Notes: generated by a model from the letters alone, not told the origin. 64,000 bases of DNA from Dipetalonema caudispina (GCA_013365325.1 JABVXV010000080.1:1-64000), one strand, 5' to 3'. Positions 1 through 14,500 are shown, numbered from the stretch's first letter. Translations and numbers: made by a program.

Positions 1-1742
1 TCACTTTTTAATTGTTTAAGTAAATAAGCGAAAGTAATCGAAGAACATATTGCTATGTGGAAGAATTTGTGCATGAATTGTTGTTTCATTTCAAATTAAC
101 ATTTTCTTGTTATTATTCTCCTGTAAATCATCATTTCACAGAACATTAATGAATGATAAGTCTAATTTCCGCTCATTAATAGTTAATTAGCTGCCTCTAA
201 AAAGTCTAAAATGCGCGAAAAGAAGATTACCTAAAATACCACAGCTGCTGTTCCTCATAATATTCCCAAAATGCATTAAATAGACATCGAAAAAGTTGAT
301 TTATTCGTCTGAGATTAGGTACTTTTTCACATCAACTTCATTGCGGGCGTTGTAATTCTCAGGACCGAGGTCGAAAAAGGTCGAAAATTCACGATGCCGA
401 TCCCTTTGATTTGTTTATTCCTGGCAGGAAGAGATATCTACTCAAAAGTTAAATACAAAAAACCGACATTACATTAAATTGAATTTATGAAATATTCTGA
501 ACTCCATTTGCTTGAATTCATTTCATTCGCTATGAGTTAAATTTTGCTTCTAAAAGCAGCGATTCTCCAAAAGAAATATTGAAGCACTATGAAACTTTAG
601 TCTAATTCAATTTATTTCCCCTTTTTCTCTTCTCCCTCTTATTTCTATCCTTCCTTTCTTCCTTTCTTTTCTCTTCTGATAAACCAATAAAAATTATTGA
701 ATCATTTACAAAACGATAATAAATTTCAAGAAAGCGAAGTTTATTCTTTTCTACTACACCTATAATGCCAGCCGATAAATCATTCCTCCGAAAAAAGTCC
801 ACCAAAAATACGTTAATAGCATTCTCAATGTTTTATAAAAATTGCAACTTAATGAATTTCTAAACTGCTGCATAATGGGTAAGCATCGTATCCGTTCGAT
901 CGATCAGAGGATCGATGATCGATGTCCAATGTTTTAGCGCAATGGTATCACCAAGCGAAGAATATATGAATTGCTGCAACTGTTAGGAATAGGAAATTTT
1001 AACGATAAGCAGACTGAAAGAAGAATTCTCTCTGCAATGTATGGAGAGCTGAACTCAAGAATTGTCAAATGTTTCATTATTCATTAAATTTCTTCATTTT
1101 CTCAGCTTTGATTAGTAAGAATAAATATAGTGTCATTTGAGAATATTTCCAAAGCTATTAAATAAACCTGTAATACAAACTACACGTTTTGGTAGCAATC
1201 TGTATGCATGTAAAACATAAGATTTATTAATCCGTCTTAATTTTGGAAATTAAATTAATATTAAACTATGACAGAGAATTACTGATCACTTTTACCATAA
1301 ATTAAACTTCACTAAACTTATGAGTTAGAAGTCAATAGCAATAAAAATTCGTAAAGTTACTTACAAAACAAAACAGAAAAATTTTTCTAAATTTAGAAAT
1401 TATAATTAGCACAAAAATGGTGGAAAATAAAGTGTTAATTTGTTTTTAAAATTTTTTCACTCAATTATATGTCCATAATAATGCAAATACTTAAATTTGA
1501 GGAATAAAAAATTAAAATTCCAAAAATGAGATCGTTTATAAACTATGCTGTTGGTCTTGAACAGAATGCTTATGGATGGTAATTCGATAGGTTTAGTTGC
1601 AATTGTTTCGATTGGTGATCTTATTTTTTTTTTTTGGGTTATTCGAATAGGTTGACTTTTTTTCGTTTTTTTGTATGTGTTGAAGATATTAATTTCGTTG
1701 TTAGAAAGAAATCTTTAGGTTTATTTTTAGCGATTGCAAAGG
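1..1742. other. Intergenic, upstream of ZCCHC8-like gene
   Basis: AT-rich non-coding sequence; short open frames here look random. One local oddity is three ATCGAT hexamers at 899-904, 911-916 and 918-923. A likely trans-splice acceptor, a T-rich run ending in AG, lies near 1728, about 14 bases before the ATG of the next gene. Confidence 0.6.
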
Positions 1743-4699
1743 ATGGATGTTTGTGACGAACGTGAACCAGGTGAATGTTCACGTACGCCATCACCGGAAT
1801 CAGAGATTGCCTATGTAAATGTCAAAAAAACGCCCAAGAGGAGAACGCATAGGTAATCTGTGAAGGTTTTCTGTTCTTCCGTTAATTTTATATAAGCTGA
1901 TCTTTTCAGTTAACTCATCGTTTGAATCCTTTTATTTATCTAGTGAAGTCTAAAAAGTTACATGGTATTTAAGTTATAGCAGTCACTCCGGTCCATATGT
2001 GTTTAGTCAGCGTATTTTGCAATAAAATTATCGTCTGAACATATTCAAGCTGTAATCGTCACGTGGACTGTTCAATGAAACGCTGCTGTATTGCAGGTAT
2101 GAAAACTCGAAATTTCGGAAGGATGAATCCGTAATTGAGTTGGTGGATTTGGTAGAAGAGGATAACGATGGAGATATCGAAATAGTAAGAAATTTACATC
2201 AGTTAAATCTGAATTTCATTAAATATCACTCTATCGGTTCTTAAATAATTGTAAGTTCACCAGTTCCTGGGACTAATCTGCATGTTATATTTAAGTTTTA
2301 AAATCTGCAGTTACAGGTGTCTGATGAGGACAGAGGTGGCAGTGATGGTGAATTATTCGTTCTGGATACTGAAGGGGCAGATATTGTTGAAATGGAAGAA
2401 GTAAATAAAAAAAGCCTTGATGCGATCACAACACCAAAACATGGTTTAGAAAAGGAAGACCGTAAAGTTTTGCTGGAGGCTTCGAAAACAAGAGAAAAAG
2501 ATGACGTTTTCGATATGACTAGAATTCTAACGAATGATGCCATACTTCCATCGCCATCAGAAGAAAAAAAAGAAAGGTTATTTCTTAATATACACAATAC
2601 TGGCTGTGTGATTCATATATCATATTGATAATAGATCTACCCATTATCCTTCTCTACTAATTTTGTGTTTGTAAAATCTGCTAGTGTTGATTTTTTTTAT
2701 GATGCAGAAGTTATTTTTCCAAATTTCAGTACGTTCAAAATAAGTTGCTTCAATTGTGGTGGTGAGCATACCTTGCAATTATGTGATATTCCCTTAAATC
2801 AGCGGAGGATCGCTGCCAATCGTGCTGCTCATTTTAGTAATAAACGTTCGACACAGGAACGTTATACCACGGCGAGTGATACTGGATCATCAGGCATGTG
2901 CAATATGAGGTAAATTAAAAAATTTTTCCCTTTAAAGAATGCGTTTTCAGTCAAAATTTTTCAGTTAACTAAAGGAGTGGTAATGTTTAGGCCTGGGGAA
3001 ATCAGTGATGCTTTGCGTGAAGCTTTAGGAATAGGTCCGAGTGACATTCCGGAATGGATTTATCGAATGCGTCGAAGGGGCTTCATTGATGGTTATCCAC
3101 CGGGATATTTGGCAGAGGTGATCAAATTTGCATATTTTTCAGTGTTTTCAGTGATTTTCTTGTTTCCACATAGAGTATGAAGTCAGTGTGTCTCAAAGTC
3201 ATTGGGTGATTCAACAACATATCAACATGTGCGCACTTATGATATATATAAGATCTGCTGTTTATCATATTCTTAAAGACAATCATTATATCTTGTTTAC
3301 TTTTAGGCTCTCGATCAAAATTCTGGTGAGGAGTCATTGTTGGAATTTCACACCGATGATAAAACATTGGGAACTCCACGCATTATTCGAGGTGCTTGTT
3401 TTATTTGGGTCTGTTAATGGTGAAAAATAGAACTTTCAGTATTCTGATTCTGGTTAACTTTTTATAGTTTTTTATTGTGTTTCAGAAAACGATAGGAAAC
3501 AGAAACGACTTACGGTTTCTGCCGATAAAGTGATTGCCTATCCCGGTTTTAACTATTATGATCGATATCTTAGAGATGTACGATTTCATTGATTTGCTTC
3601 ACTTCCGCGATTCATTTCTTACCTGACATTACTTCTTAAAATATCTTTTTATAAGTTAGACTGAGCAGAAAGATTTTTTATAAGTTAGACTGAGCAGAAA
3701 GACTTGTAAATTATTACTTACAAAAATCAATCTATTGAAAATAAGGCTTTTTTTTATAGCGTGAACGTTTCCGAGTACCTAGATTTGATGAATATGTCCG
3801 GTATCTTCAAGAATATGTCAAAGAAAAGCATGCGGTAAACGTTGTACTTTGCTTGACTTTTTTTTCAGCAGAAATGGAACGCTCAAACTTCATCATGTCT
3901 AGTCGATTGAAATTCTCGTTTTTAACTTTAAATTATTTTTATTACAGCAGCAATTGCTTGATGATAGCCGTGAAAGAAATAGGAAACGAGGAAAGCATAG
4001 GAATGAGCACAAAAGTGATCCTAAACGATCAAGAAATGGCATGATTTTCAGTCATTTTTTACTTATTTACTACGGCTTCTTCAAATATTTGGATTTATTT
4101 TCATTTTAAACAAATTATCATCTGATGTTTTAAGACTCGGATGACAGCATTGTTATGGTTAGTGATGAACCAAACGAAAGCATGGGAGTGTCTCCGCGAT
4201 CATTAGAAGAGACCGTATTAGAAAAGAATTTGGTAAACTTTTCATTCTCAAAAGTCTGTAATAGATAGATACGTTATCTATATCATTGTGGTTTAGCTTT
4301 TGCTTGCAAAGTTTAGGATTTGTAGTTAAGTAGGAAAATTGCAATAATTGGCATGAATTTAATTTGTAGAGGCATTGCACATCGATTGTTGACCTTGAGA
4401 CTTCAACATCTTATGCCGAAGTTGGATCGCAATCAGTTGGTAGCGGCGATGATAGAATTTCGTTTGGAACGCCCGTTGTTTGTCGACTGGAACATGTAAT
4501 TTTTATTTCGAGACTTCGAACTGCTAAGATTCATTATTGTATGTATTATGAAGTCAGGAGCAAGCTTTTTCAGGATAAAAAGAAGCCAAGTTTAGAGAAA
4601 TTCCGAGATGGCGTTGTGCCATTTGAGGCTGTCGAAGAAAGTACCGGAAATCGCGGTTTTTTCAGGACTCTTATGTTAAAAATCCGAAAAAAAATATGA
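1743..4699 (+). CDS. zcchc8: ZCCHC8-like zinc-knuckle/PSP protein (NEXT complex scaffold)
   Basis: Twelve exons: 1743-1852, 2097-2184, 2317-2576, 2730-2909, 2991-3117, 3307-3391, 3486-3577, 3760-3834, 3948-4038, 4135-4232, 4370-4495, 4574-4699; 1458 nt, 485 aa. The N-terminal 150 residues are acidic and low in complexity. A zinc knuckle follows (C159, C162, H166, C171) with spacing CX2CX3HX4C, then a PSP domain at about 213-255 containing PGEISDALREALGI and IPEWIYRMRRRG. The last 80 residues include FRDGVVPFEA, resembling the C-terminal Mtr4-stimulating region of ZCCHC8. In animals ZCCHC8 bridges the helicase MTR4 and RBM7 in the nuclear exosome targeting complex; that role here is inferred from family. 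It is shorter than human ZCCHC8 (707 aa). Exon 9 joins exon 10 through a GC-AG intron. SETDB1 follows on the same strand, 0.9 kb downstream. Confidence 0.88.
3646..3702. repeat. 28-bp tandem direct duplication in an intron
   Basis: A 28-base unit at 3646-3673 is repeated exactly at 3675-3702, with one T between the copies. It lies in the intron between ZCCHC8 exons 7 and 8, so it does not affect the protein. Confidence 0.9.
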
Positions 4700-5597
4700 A
4701 TGATAGTACTTGCAGAAGAAAAAGTTTGAGGTTGTTAAGGTTTTGTTATTTTGCGTCCTACTTTGAGTGTCTATTACTGCCTAAATTTCATATTTCCTTG
4801 TCTCATCGCTCTCAGATCCTATTCGATATCAGTTAATAGCGATATACTAATACGGGTATTAGTGTAATTTCTTTGTTGCAGAATGGAGAGTATACATTTG
4901 TTATTGTTTTTGCAACTTTTTTTGTGACAAGTGCATTTTATACGTATTCCTATGTAAATTTACCTCTTTTTATATCTCAGTTGTTGTCCTCTAAGATTTT
5001 GTGAGTGTGCTATGTTGGTGATTAATACATTTCCAAAGTGCAAATTCCGTCACATTCGTTTTTGGATAGCTAGCAACTAAAGTCCAAACTTCCTGAATTT
5101 TTTTCCAGTGACTAGTTATCGGGAAATAAATTTAATGGATTTTGGAATTTTAAGAGCGACTGTCTTCATCTTTATTGCAGTTCATTAAACATGATTGATG
5201 AATATGGATATATATGAGGTGGAAATAAAATTTTGTTCCCTCATTTTATGATGTTCAGCTGTCCAAAAAACAGTTGTTTCGTTAGATCTTATTTCGAATT
5301 AGACCAGACGGAAAAAGGTCATTCGGAATGAAGAGAAGGATAAAAAACTAATGTTGAGAAAGTTTTTGGGGTTGGAAAGCTTACGAGGATGCAAATTGAA
5401 TGAGTTTTTTCTGCTTTCCAGGCTAGTGGGTCACGAGACCTGTAGTATTTTGGGCTTCAGATAAGTTTCCTGGCTAGAATACATTTCAAATCAAGTTTCA
5501 GTTTCAGATTGAATTTTGTTCAGGAGATCCCGAAAAAGAAGGACCCATTGGGTTTTGCTCTCTGATGTTTCCAGGGTGACTTGTTTGACGAATTAAA
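4700..5597. other. Spacer between ZCCHC8-like gene and SETDB1
   Basis: About 0.9 kb of AT-rich spacer. An AATAAA lies near 5124. Two AG acceptors precede small ATG frames: one near 4881 opens only 14 codons, and one (TTTCCAG) near 5572 sits about 24 bases before the proposed SETDB1 start, compatible with trans-splicing of a downstream operon gene. No other coding exon could be supported. Confidence 0.5.
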
Positions 5598-8500
5598 ATG
5601 GAAATAGATGAGGGGTCCGATGGTATTGTTCGTCTATCTGCACCTGCGAATCGTACAGTTTGTTAATACTGTCATTACTAACATTAAGTTCGTAATAGTG
5701 ATAAGTATTTACATGAATTGCGGCATATCACATGGAACGTTTATTTGTTTAAGCATAATAGTCGAGACTTCGTTAACTTGTTTCAGTGTTAGATGGTGAA
5801 CGGTTGATTTTGACCGTGTTTCTTCATTCATTCAGGTAGTGTCTTTCATTTTCTTGAAATCAGTGTGCTTCAGGAAAGGAATGTTGACGTGGATATTGAT
5901 GTAAATGCATTTTTGGTGGATGAAACATCGTCGGATGACTCGGATGAAATTGCTGTGTTTGATAGTCGAGATCTAAGTCTTTTAAATAATGAAAGAAAAA
6001 TATTGTAGGTTTTTTTGCCACATGTGTCCAAAATGTTTTGACGCCACATTTAAAGCAATTATGTCTTTTATTTTTCTAGGAATATCAAAATTTAATTTAG
6101 CACGAAAGTGTAGCTTTTAGGAGAATTTGACAGGCACTAACGATATGCGGATAGTGTGTTTCAAAGTCTTATTTTAGATCAAGATCATCATTAATGTTAT
6201 CCATTTTATCATTAATGTTGCAGTATGCGAAATCTAAAGCATTTCGAGTTCACATGCAGTTAAGATTTCTACATCACACGATTTAAAACGTGTTGACTTT
6301 AAACTTATCTGCTTTAGGACTAAACAAGTACCGGCACAACCATTTCATAGAATGTTTTAATGTATTTTCAGGTGCGAGGAGAGAATGTATAATTTATATA
6401 AAACATTTCGCTACAATGGACCCGAATATAAAACACGGAGAACTGTTTACGGGTTTGCTACGTTAGACACTGATTTCTTTGATCATATCCAAGAAAAGGT
6501 TAGTTTTCAATACTCATTTACAGCAGTCAGCATATTTTTTTTTTTTTCATTTAAAATATTTTTGTGAAGGTTTTTTTCAGTTTGTTGATAACCTCGACCT
6601 TTAGCCCTTGATTTTACTTTACCTTCATATTATGGAAAAATTGAAATCTTTCCTTTAATTCTAGATAACCATTGATTTCGATGAAGAAAGGATTTCCAAA
6701 GCTGTCATTGCATTTCATGTTGATAAAATGGGAATAAAAGAAGGTGCGGCTAAAATGGAGATATCAGTATTCGATTTTATTGTCCTTTTAATGGATCATA
6801 TTTGGAAAGGTAATTTCTATCGTTCCTGATAAATCATTTAACCTTTACTTGTGATCCCACTTTCATAAATTTCTTGTGACATTGGATATGCTATTGATAG
6901 TAAAATATAAAAAACTATTAATAAAATGCTTGATACGCATTATCGATTCTGTCGATTGTTATCCAGTTTGACTCTTCCTCTTGGTAATGACTTCCAAAAA
7001 TACAGCTCTCACTTTTATTCGGATCTTCGCGGGTACATATTTCATTCATTCTTTTATTACATATTGTATATAATTTTAAATGAAGTCAATTGCAGAACGC
7101 GAGAAAACAATCGACAATTTCAGTATATCTCGGGTTGCTGGCTACCTTGGCGTGGATCGCGCTCATATGCTTATTCTTGGCAGTTTGATAAATAGTAACA
7201 TCGCTTTATCTCCTTCTGAAATAGCTATTGTAAGTTTCAGTAAATAATGATGAATTGATACGTTTCAATAAAATCTTAGTTACATATGTCGGTTTTGTTT
7301 TATTTACCCTTATCTTATTATCGATTATTTATAGTTTCTGTTTTATTCATTACTGTATGCTGAAGAATTATCATTTACTTTGAAAAACTTAAAATCTTTC
7401 AGAAAACTCTTTCTGATCCAATCGAAGTAATTGTGATGTTGACAATGTTATTGGCGCAAATGTATGGTTGGCCTGTTGCTGAAGATTTCAATAAGAAATG
7501 GAAAAATGTCAGTTTCTTAATGCATTTTTAAATAATTTTATTAAGTTTAACTTTAAGTTGTCATATCGATTTCAAATCTTGGTATAATTACTAAAGCATG
7601 GTAGGTTCAACTGAGTGGATACCTCAGAATCGGGAGTGCTGGAGAGCTATGTTTAGCAGCTTTTGTGAATGAAGTTCAATAATATCAGGAATAAGCATTC
7701 TATGGTCTGAGTGATTATAATTAATATAGTTTCAGAACTCCAGTTAACACACATAAAACTAAATTTAAATCTTTTCTCCTCATAAATTCTTCTTTTAGAT
7801 CGAAACAGCTTCTGTGCCATCAGATGAAGAAACCATGCAATCCATGGATGATTTTGTAGCCATTGCACGCGAAGTATTGGAAGATTTTAAAAATGATCGA
7901 TTATCTCCTCTCTGGTCGAATAAATTTTACCTTTTTTGTTCTTCTTTTGTCCCAAATAAACCTCCAAAATTGTTCCACTATTGAACACAAAATCTTATTA
8001 GCGACTATTTGAAAGAGACTTAGTCACAGACTTTTCCATAGTCTACCATCCGCCACTGAACTGTTGGTAGTTGAAAAAGCAGATTTTCGTTGATTTTTCT
8101 GAGGATTAGAAGTTTCCCAATAAAAATAAAAACTTTTTGACATTTTCATATTTTTTCTGTCATTTTTATAATACTTTGTGACAATTTCAGCAGACACGTA
8201 AGCGATGATTGTGGCAGTAATTTAGTGATGATGTCAAACGAACTGACACAATATGCTAGTAATCTTCTCAATGAATTGGTAGGGTTTTTTTTGGGAATTT
8301 TGTCATGATAATAACATAATAATTATGACAGTAGTGATGATAAGAATGGGTGTTTCACTTTTTTGATTACGGTGTTTTAGAAGACATGTAGAACGAAATG
8401 AATAAGTTAATCTGTGCATCTTTGTATTTATTATAACGTATTTGTTAGAGATAACAGCTGTTAGTGTGAACACTCGACAAATTTGATGAAATGATTGACG

Positions 8501-11500
8501 ATTGACATCATGAAACTTTGATTGTTAAGCTTGGTTAACGAAAAATTGATTTTAAGACAGTAGCATTTAAATTGAGGCCGTTATTTTCTGCTTTACGAGC
8601 TGTTGTATAAATATTTTTAATTTCATGTTTCCGGAAGCAAATTTTGATTTATTACGTAGATTTGTTTTAATTTTTGTAAATGAATAAAAATTTTGCAGCA
8701 GAGTTTGTCCTTACCAAATGAAAGTGTACCGCAAACAAATATTTTAACTGGAGATTGGATAAATCAAGCAGATATGTTGGTAAATGAGCAGCATGCAAAT
8801 GTTGCGGAGAAGTCGGTGATGGATTCGCAGAAAAAGGGTCAAAATTTTTCGGTGAATTTAACTCAGTTCTATTTTTTTCCGCAATATTTTTAATTGTTTC
8901 ATTAATTTCAATTTGATTTGGTCAGTTTTTGCTTCTTATTATCGTATTAAAATCCATTCGCGAGATTATTGATTTCATGCGAGTTGTAAATGTCCTTTAA
9001 TGAAGAATACAAAAGTTTTTTTCCCATATTCACTGTAAAGAGTGCCGTATTAGACAGAAGAGTCAGTATTGAAAAAAGACCTGAAAGCAAAATAAATCAG
9101 TTAGTTATTGTTTGCTTGGCCGTATTGATTTCTTATTGTGATTAAATTTCACTGTGGAGGAGTAAAATTCGTTGTATAATATCCTGAAGCTGGTTTTAGG
9201 CTATAACTAGTGAGGAAATCAGTGTTGTCAATGTGACTCACAATGAACACATACAGAGAAATTACGTCGTTATCAATGATCCCGTCAATATTAGTGATAT
9301 TCCGAACGGGTCTTTCTGTTTAGCTCGTCAGCAGAAAGCATATAATTTCGTTCGTTGCCAAGTTGTTGAAAAGGTAAACTGTGTTGCAGTGAAATAGGAA
9401 GTAGAGTATTTTATCGGGTAATCAATGACTGCTTGATGCACTCAATTTGCTTAGCTGTTATTTTTTAATCGATTACATAATGGTCACTGTCAATTTTTGT
9501 CATAACTCAGTAGGGTTTATACTATAACGGTAGCGGTTATTAATAGTTTACGGCTGGGCATTAATCTTTATTATACTTCCAGTTTTTATTACTTGAATTC
9601 CAACCTTCAGAAATTCAATTTGGATAACAGTCATTTCAGGTGTCTCCACGTGAATACAACGTACTGTTTGGTGATGGCAATGAGGAAATAATTGATATAT
9701 CACGTATTGCACGTAAAGTTGAGGGTCGTTTACATATGTGGGAAGGGGTGCGCGTATGTGCTTTATATGAGCCAAAGTAATTTCCTGTTTTTTTTCATTT
9801 CAAAACTAAGCCATTCAATTATTTCGAATTAGAATTGTATTCCTTAAAGTTTCCTCATTTTTTAGACTTCAATTTGGGCGATATCGGAAGGCATTTTATT
9901 CAGGAATAGTAGGCGTTGGACCGCATGGATTCTCACAAAATGAAATGCTGGTAATGTTCTATATAAAGGAAGTTAAGGATGATTTGAATAAATGCATGAG
10001 AACGGGATTTTTTGATTTTTCATTGTTTGCAGATATTTTTTGATAATGGCATTGATAGTTTCGTTCACGAAAGAACAGTTTATATTCTTGCAGAACAGAA
10101 GTGTAGACTTCATAATTGCAAAGAAGTAAGTTTTTGTTAAAAGATGGTAAGTTTAATTGTGCAGCCACGTCTGCATTGACATACATGTTACCCTTATGAT
10201 TAGATACTGTTGGTGTAGCATGAAATTAGCTGGTTTTATAAATTTTTATTCAACTTTTATTTCCAAGGTCAATTTCAGTTTAAGGAGTATATGATGAACT
10301 AGAGTAAATAATAAAGTAAATAATTTTTATAGGAAATAGATCGTCGCAGCAATTGGTGCTTGGTACCACAGTTTAGACAAAAGTTTGTTAAACATTATTT
10401 GAAAAATTTTCCGGATTGGCCACTTGTACCGATGAAACGTAAAGAGAACACGCAGCGTGTAAACGTATGATCATTAATTTATATATGAAATGGGTTTGGT
10501 CATTATTCATTTATGAAATAGAAATGCTTTTTTCTATGTGGAAGATATTTTCCTCAGTAAGACTTTGTTCGCTGAGGAATGCTTCTGGAGAAGGCATTTT
10601 CTAAAACTTAGAAAAATTCGGTGAGAAAAGCATTCGGTTTATTTCAAGTTAAGATAAATAATACTTACAGATTCTCCGAGAGGGTAGACCTCATTCTGCA
10701 TATGTTTTGCGAACCGAAAGACAATTCGCATTACTACGTTTTCCGATTCGTGGCAGATACGGTGCAGACTGTGTGGCAACCCCATGCAATCGTCATAGTC
10801 ATGTAGATGAATGGATTTATCGTGGTTCAGAAAGATTAGAAGCAATCCGTCAAACAATTGATGTAACTTTAAACAATTTTTATAATTTAAAGTATTTTGA
10901 AGAATTTTAATAAGACTTGAAAATTACTGGTATGTCACATTTCAATTAACCATCACAGTTATTTCATATTTCTAGAGATTGGAAAAAATCGAGCGACTAG
11001 AGGAAGCAGGAATTTCAGCGGCTTCAATACGGTCCAGACGGGAAGCACGATTAGCTCACAGTTTGGAATATACACTTCCATTACCGGGACAAAGTGTCTT
11101 AAATATGAACTTAAGGTTTGAAAAGTGGAGACTTTATTGAGGGGATAAGAGAGTCGAAATAGACTTGCGTTGTCTCTCCTAAAAAACGAAGTTTATTACT
11201 TCTATCATTATATTTTCGCTCTCATCATTTCTATATAAGTATTTTTCTTTTCCTAAAACATTCTGTCATTTTCAGGAAGGAGATGAATCTTTGTCCACGT
11301 GGTCGAGCTTTACTAGGTGACAACGAACCGGTAAGAAGTATTAATAATTAATTTTCCATGATCCATTTGGGTCGTTTTTAAATTTCCTTAATGAAGTTTA
11401 GTTTTTCTGTATTTCAGAATTATCCTAGACGTCAGACAGCTCGAAAAGGAGGAATATTAACCTTGCAAAATGAGAACGATTATCAAGATTATTCAGTTAT

Positions 11501-14500
11501 TGAAGGAAGAGTACCTCGCCTACGCAAAGAAGTCTGCAATGATTAATATATTTAAATGCTGTAATTTAAATAGAGCAAAAGATTGGCATTTTAAGGCTTA
11601 TATATGAAGCATGAATTCAGAAAATGCATTTTGTTTTCGAAAATTGACCCCAAATTGTATAATTTCTTTTTTTTTAAATGCATTCTTTTCTTTGCGCAGA
11701 AGAACCTTACTGTACAAGATATACCGGAATGGAACAACTTGCAACAAATCGTTCACTCGCAGTGTACTATCAAGTGTTTACAACATCTAGATAAAGATCC
11801 GTATGATAAAGAATTTTGCGGCTATTCTCCTTATATGATTCCTCTATTAGTAGGATGGTCACGTGAGGTAAGTATTGCATATTTTCGAATTTTTTTAAAG
11901 ACAAGCTACCATTCTGTCTTGTCTTGGAAAGAACAAAATTAGGAAGGTATATATAATGGATAAAAATAGCTTAAAATTACTTCGATTTTTACACTCATAT
12001 CTCTGTTTTGGAAAATTCATTACTTTTGGAACTTGAGGTTGGGAATTTGTCGAATATTCTGAAAATGTTAATAAATACATTTCAGTCACTTTTAAATTTT
12101 GTTTTTTTTTTGTAGATTGTAACATTCACAAAAAAGGCTAAAGTAGCCCACAATCGCAAAGCGACCAGTTCAGCTGTGGTTTATCGTACACCATGTGGAA
12201 TCTCTATTTACAAATTGGATCAGATTACGAAATATTTGAAAGTATGGTTTTTCTAGTCACTGTAAAGTTTTGTATTATTGACGTATTATGACAGACTGCA
12301 ATTTAATGAAATGTAATGCATTATTTTTTTAATGAGTCAATCTTATCCTGGTTTTTATTAGATAACGCTAAAGATTTCACGTAATGCGATTTGTTTTCCT
12401 ATACTTGCATTGATGCACTGATTTGCACTGGTTAACTTATGATGGCAAGTAGAATACCCTAGATGAACCAAGAAATAAGTTTTAGTAAATTCTTTTCTTG
12501 TATTTTTAGGATACATCTAGCCGCTTAACCATCGACTTGTTCACATTTGATCGAACAGTTCGTCCAAATGTAATATATCGAACACCGGTTAAAGCTAAGC
12601 TAATGGATGATTTCACAAATGGTTCTGAAGCTATTCCAATTTCTGTTTATAATGAAATTGATGATGAATTACCACCAAAAGTAAATTTTTCCCTATTGAA
12701 ACTGTTTCAATTCCAGTGAAATGAATCTTATCAACTCATATTCCTTCGGAATTGCCTATCTCTTTCTCTTTCATACTCATTAGTCTCGTTTTTCGTGGTA
12801 AAATTAGTTATCAGTGTTGAAAAGATCTACATTCCTAACTTCTAAATATCAACATTCTTAATTTCCGAAAATATGCCTGAAACAATAACACGTACATGAA
12901 TTTTTTGTTGTTTTCTTGTTTCGTTTTTTTTAGGTACTAAAATACTTATAGTTTTAGAAGTATGTTTGATATTTCCAATTTTTTTTCCAGATTGAATATG
13001 ATCCACGACGATATCCGTACGATAAGGAGACTGATGTGTCATCTATATCACTTGATTTTTGCAGCGGATGTACCTGCACAGGTTGGTATTTTCTATTGTG
13101 TTATTTTTCCTCAACGTTTAAAAAATTTTTCATTCTGGAACTTGTCTTATTTTTTTTCAACAAGATGACTGTGCGGATGAGACCCGGTGTGAATGTCGTT
13201 TATTAACCCGCTCAGAAGTACTACGTTTGGATAAAAGTCTTCAACCCTCATTTGCTAAAGGATATATGTGAGTTTTTCTCTAAAAAAAAGAAGATAAGAA
13301 ATCACTTCTATTTTAACATTAGTTTTATAAAGTTTCGGTAACTTATAAAATTACACTTTATTTTATATTTTTGAAATCAGCATAAATTTCATTTCATTCA
13401 TTCTGCGAAATACTACATTGTGTGTGTTTTTTAAACATATAATCATATCGTAAAAGTTATTAGTTTGGTTTTATTGGCTGATATAATACGCTCTATCTGT
13501 TGTCATAAAGACCTTACTGTTCATTTAAGCAGTAAGGTTGATATGTTGATTTATCCAATAAGGTTTTTTTTAGGTATCGTAATTTAGCACTTGGAGGTAG
13601 TGATGAATCATACTTGTCAGGTTTATATGAATGCAATGAGAAGTGTGGATGTAGTCGGAGTAACTGCCATAATCGAGTGGTGCAACAACAAATGAAAATC
13701 CCCCTTGAGGTTATTCTCTCGGTTACCTATTAGATTGACTTGAATAATGCTGGCTGTATTACTTTGAACCATTATATTCAAAATTTCATAGCGTTATCGG
13801 TTGTAGTTACTAAAGAAATTATTGTGAATTGCCGATCTGATAGAGAATATATGGAATTTTGGATTGAAAGCCTCAGAAAGCGTTTTCGATTTCATCTTTA
13901 TTGATATGCACATACTAGCTTGTACTTATGCGCATCCACCAAAAGAAGTAATAAGCGACAGAGAAAAATGATCCTATGAGTCGACACAAGAGCGAGAATT
14001 TCCATATCAAGTTTTATCATTCAATATCGGAAGGCCTATGAAACTTATGATTCTTAGTTGTTATGGAGTGGTGAACTTTTTGTTCATTAGTACTGGTTGC
14101 GTTAGTCTCGAATTTTGTAAATTTGTAACATAGTAAGATTTATAACAGTAATTTCTTCACGGAGTATGGCACTATAAAGGACCCAAATTTTACACATTCG
14201 TATTATGAAGAGAATCTTCTCAGGTCCATTTCTTTTTAGAAAGATTTCAGAAAATGGAACGAAATAACTTGAAGTCGGAAGCAATGATAGATAGCCGATA
14301 TTAAGCTGAGTTTTAGGTTGAATCGGGTAATTCTAACATAGGTCTGATTATGCCAGTTTCCAATTGTTTGTCAGGTCAGTAGGTTTTTCCTCCTCCTCCT
14401 CCTCATCACTTTACCTGTTTGTTCAGAGTATATCTCGTATAGGTTATCACCAAGTTGTGTTCCTGAGGTACGAGTGGTTGTTTGGACTGATTTCTTTTTG

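Noticed and set aside
602..805. Lys/Arg-rich minus-strand frame of 67 codons
   Set aside because: Composition follows a TTCC/TTTC-rich stretch on the plus strand; no splice context or family.
7006..7032. Longer exon 5 of SETDB1 starting at the acceptor near 6966
   Set aside because: That acceptor puts the sequence in a frame with an immediate stop after the preceding exon; only the later acceptor at 7005 keeps the frame.
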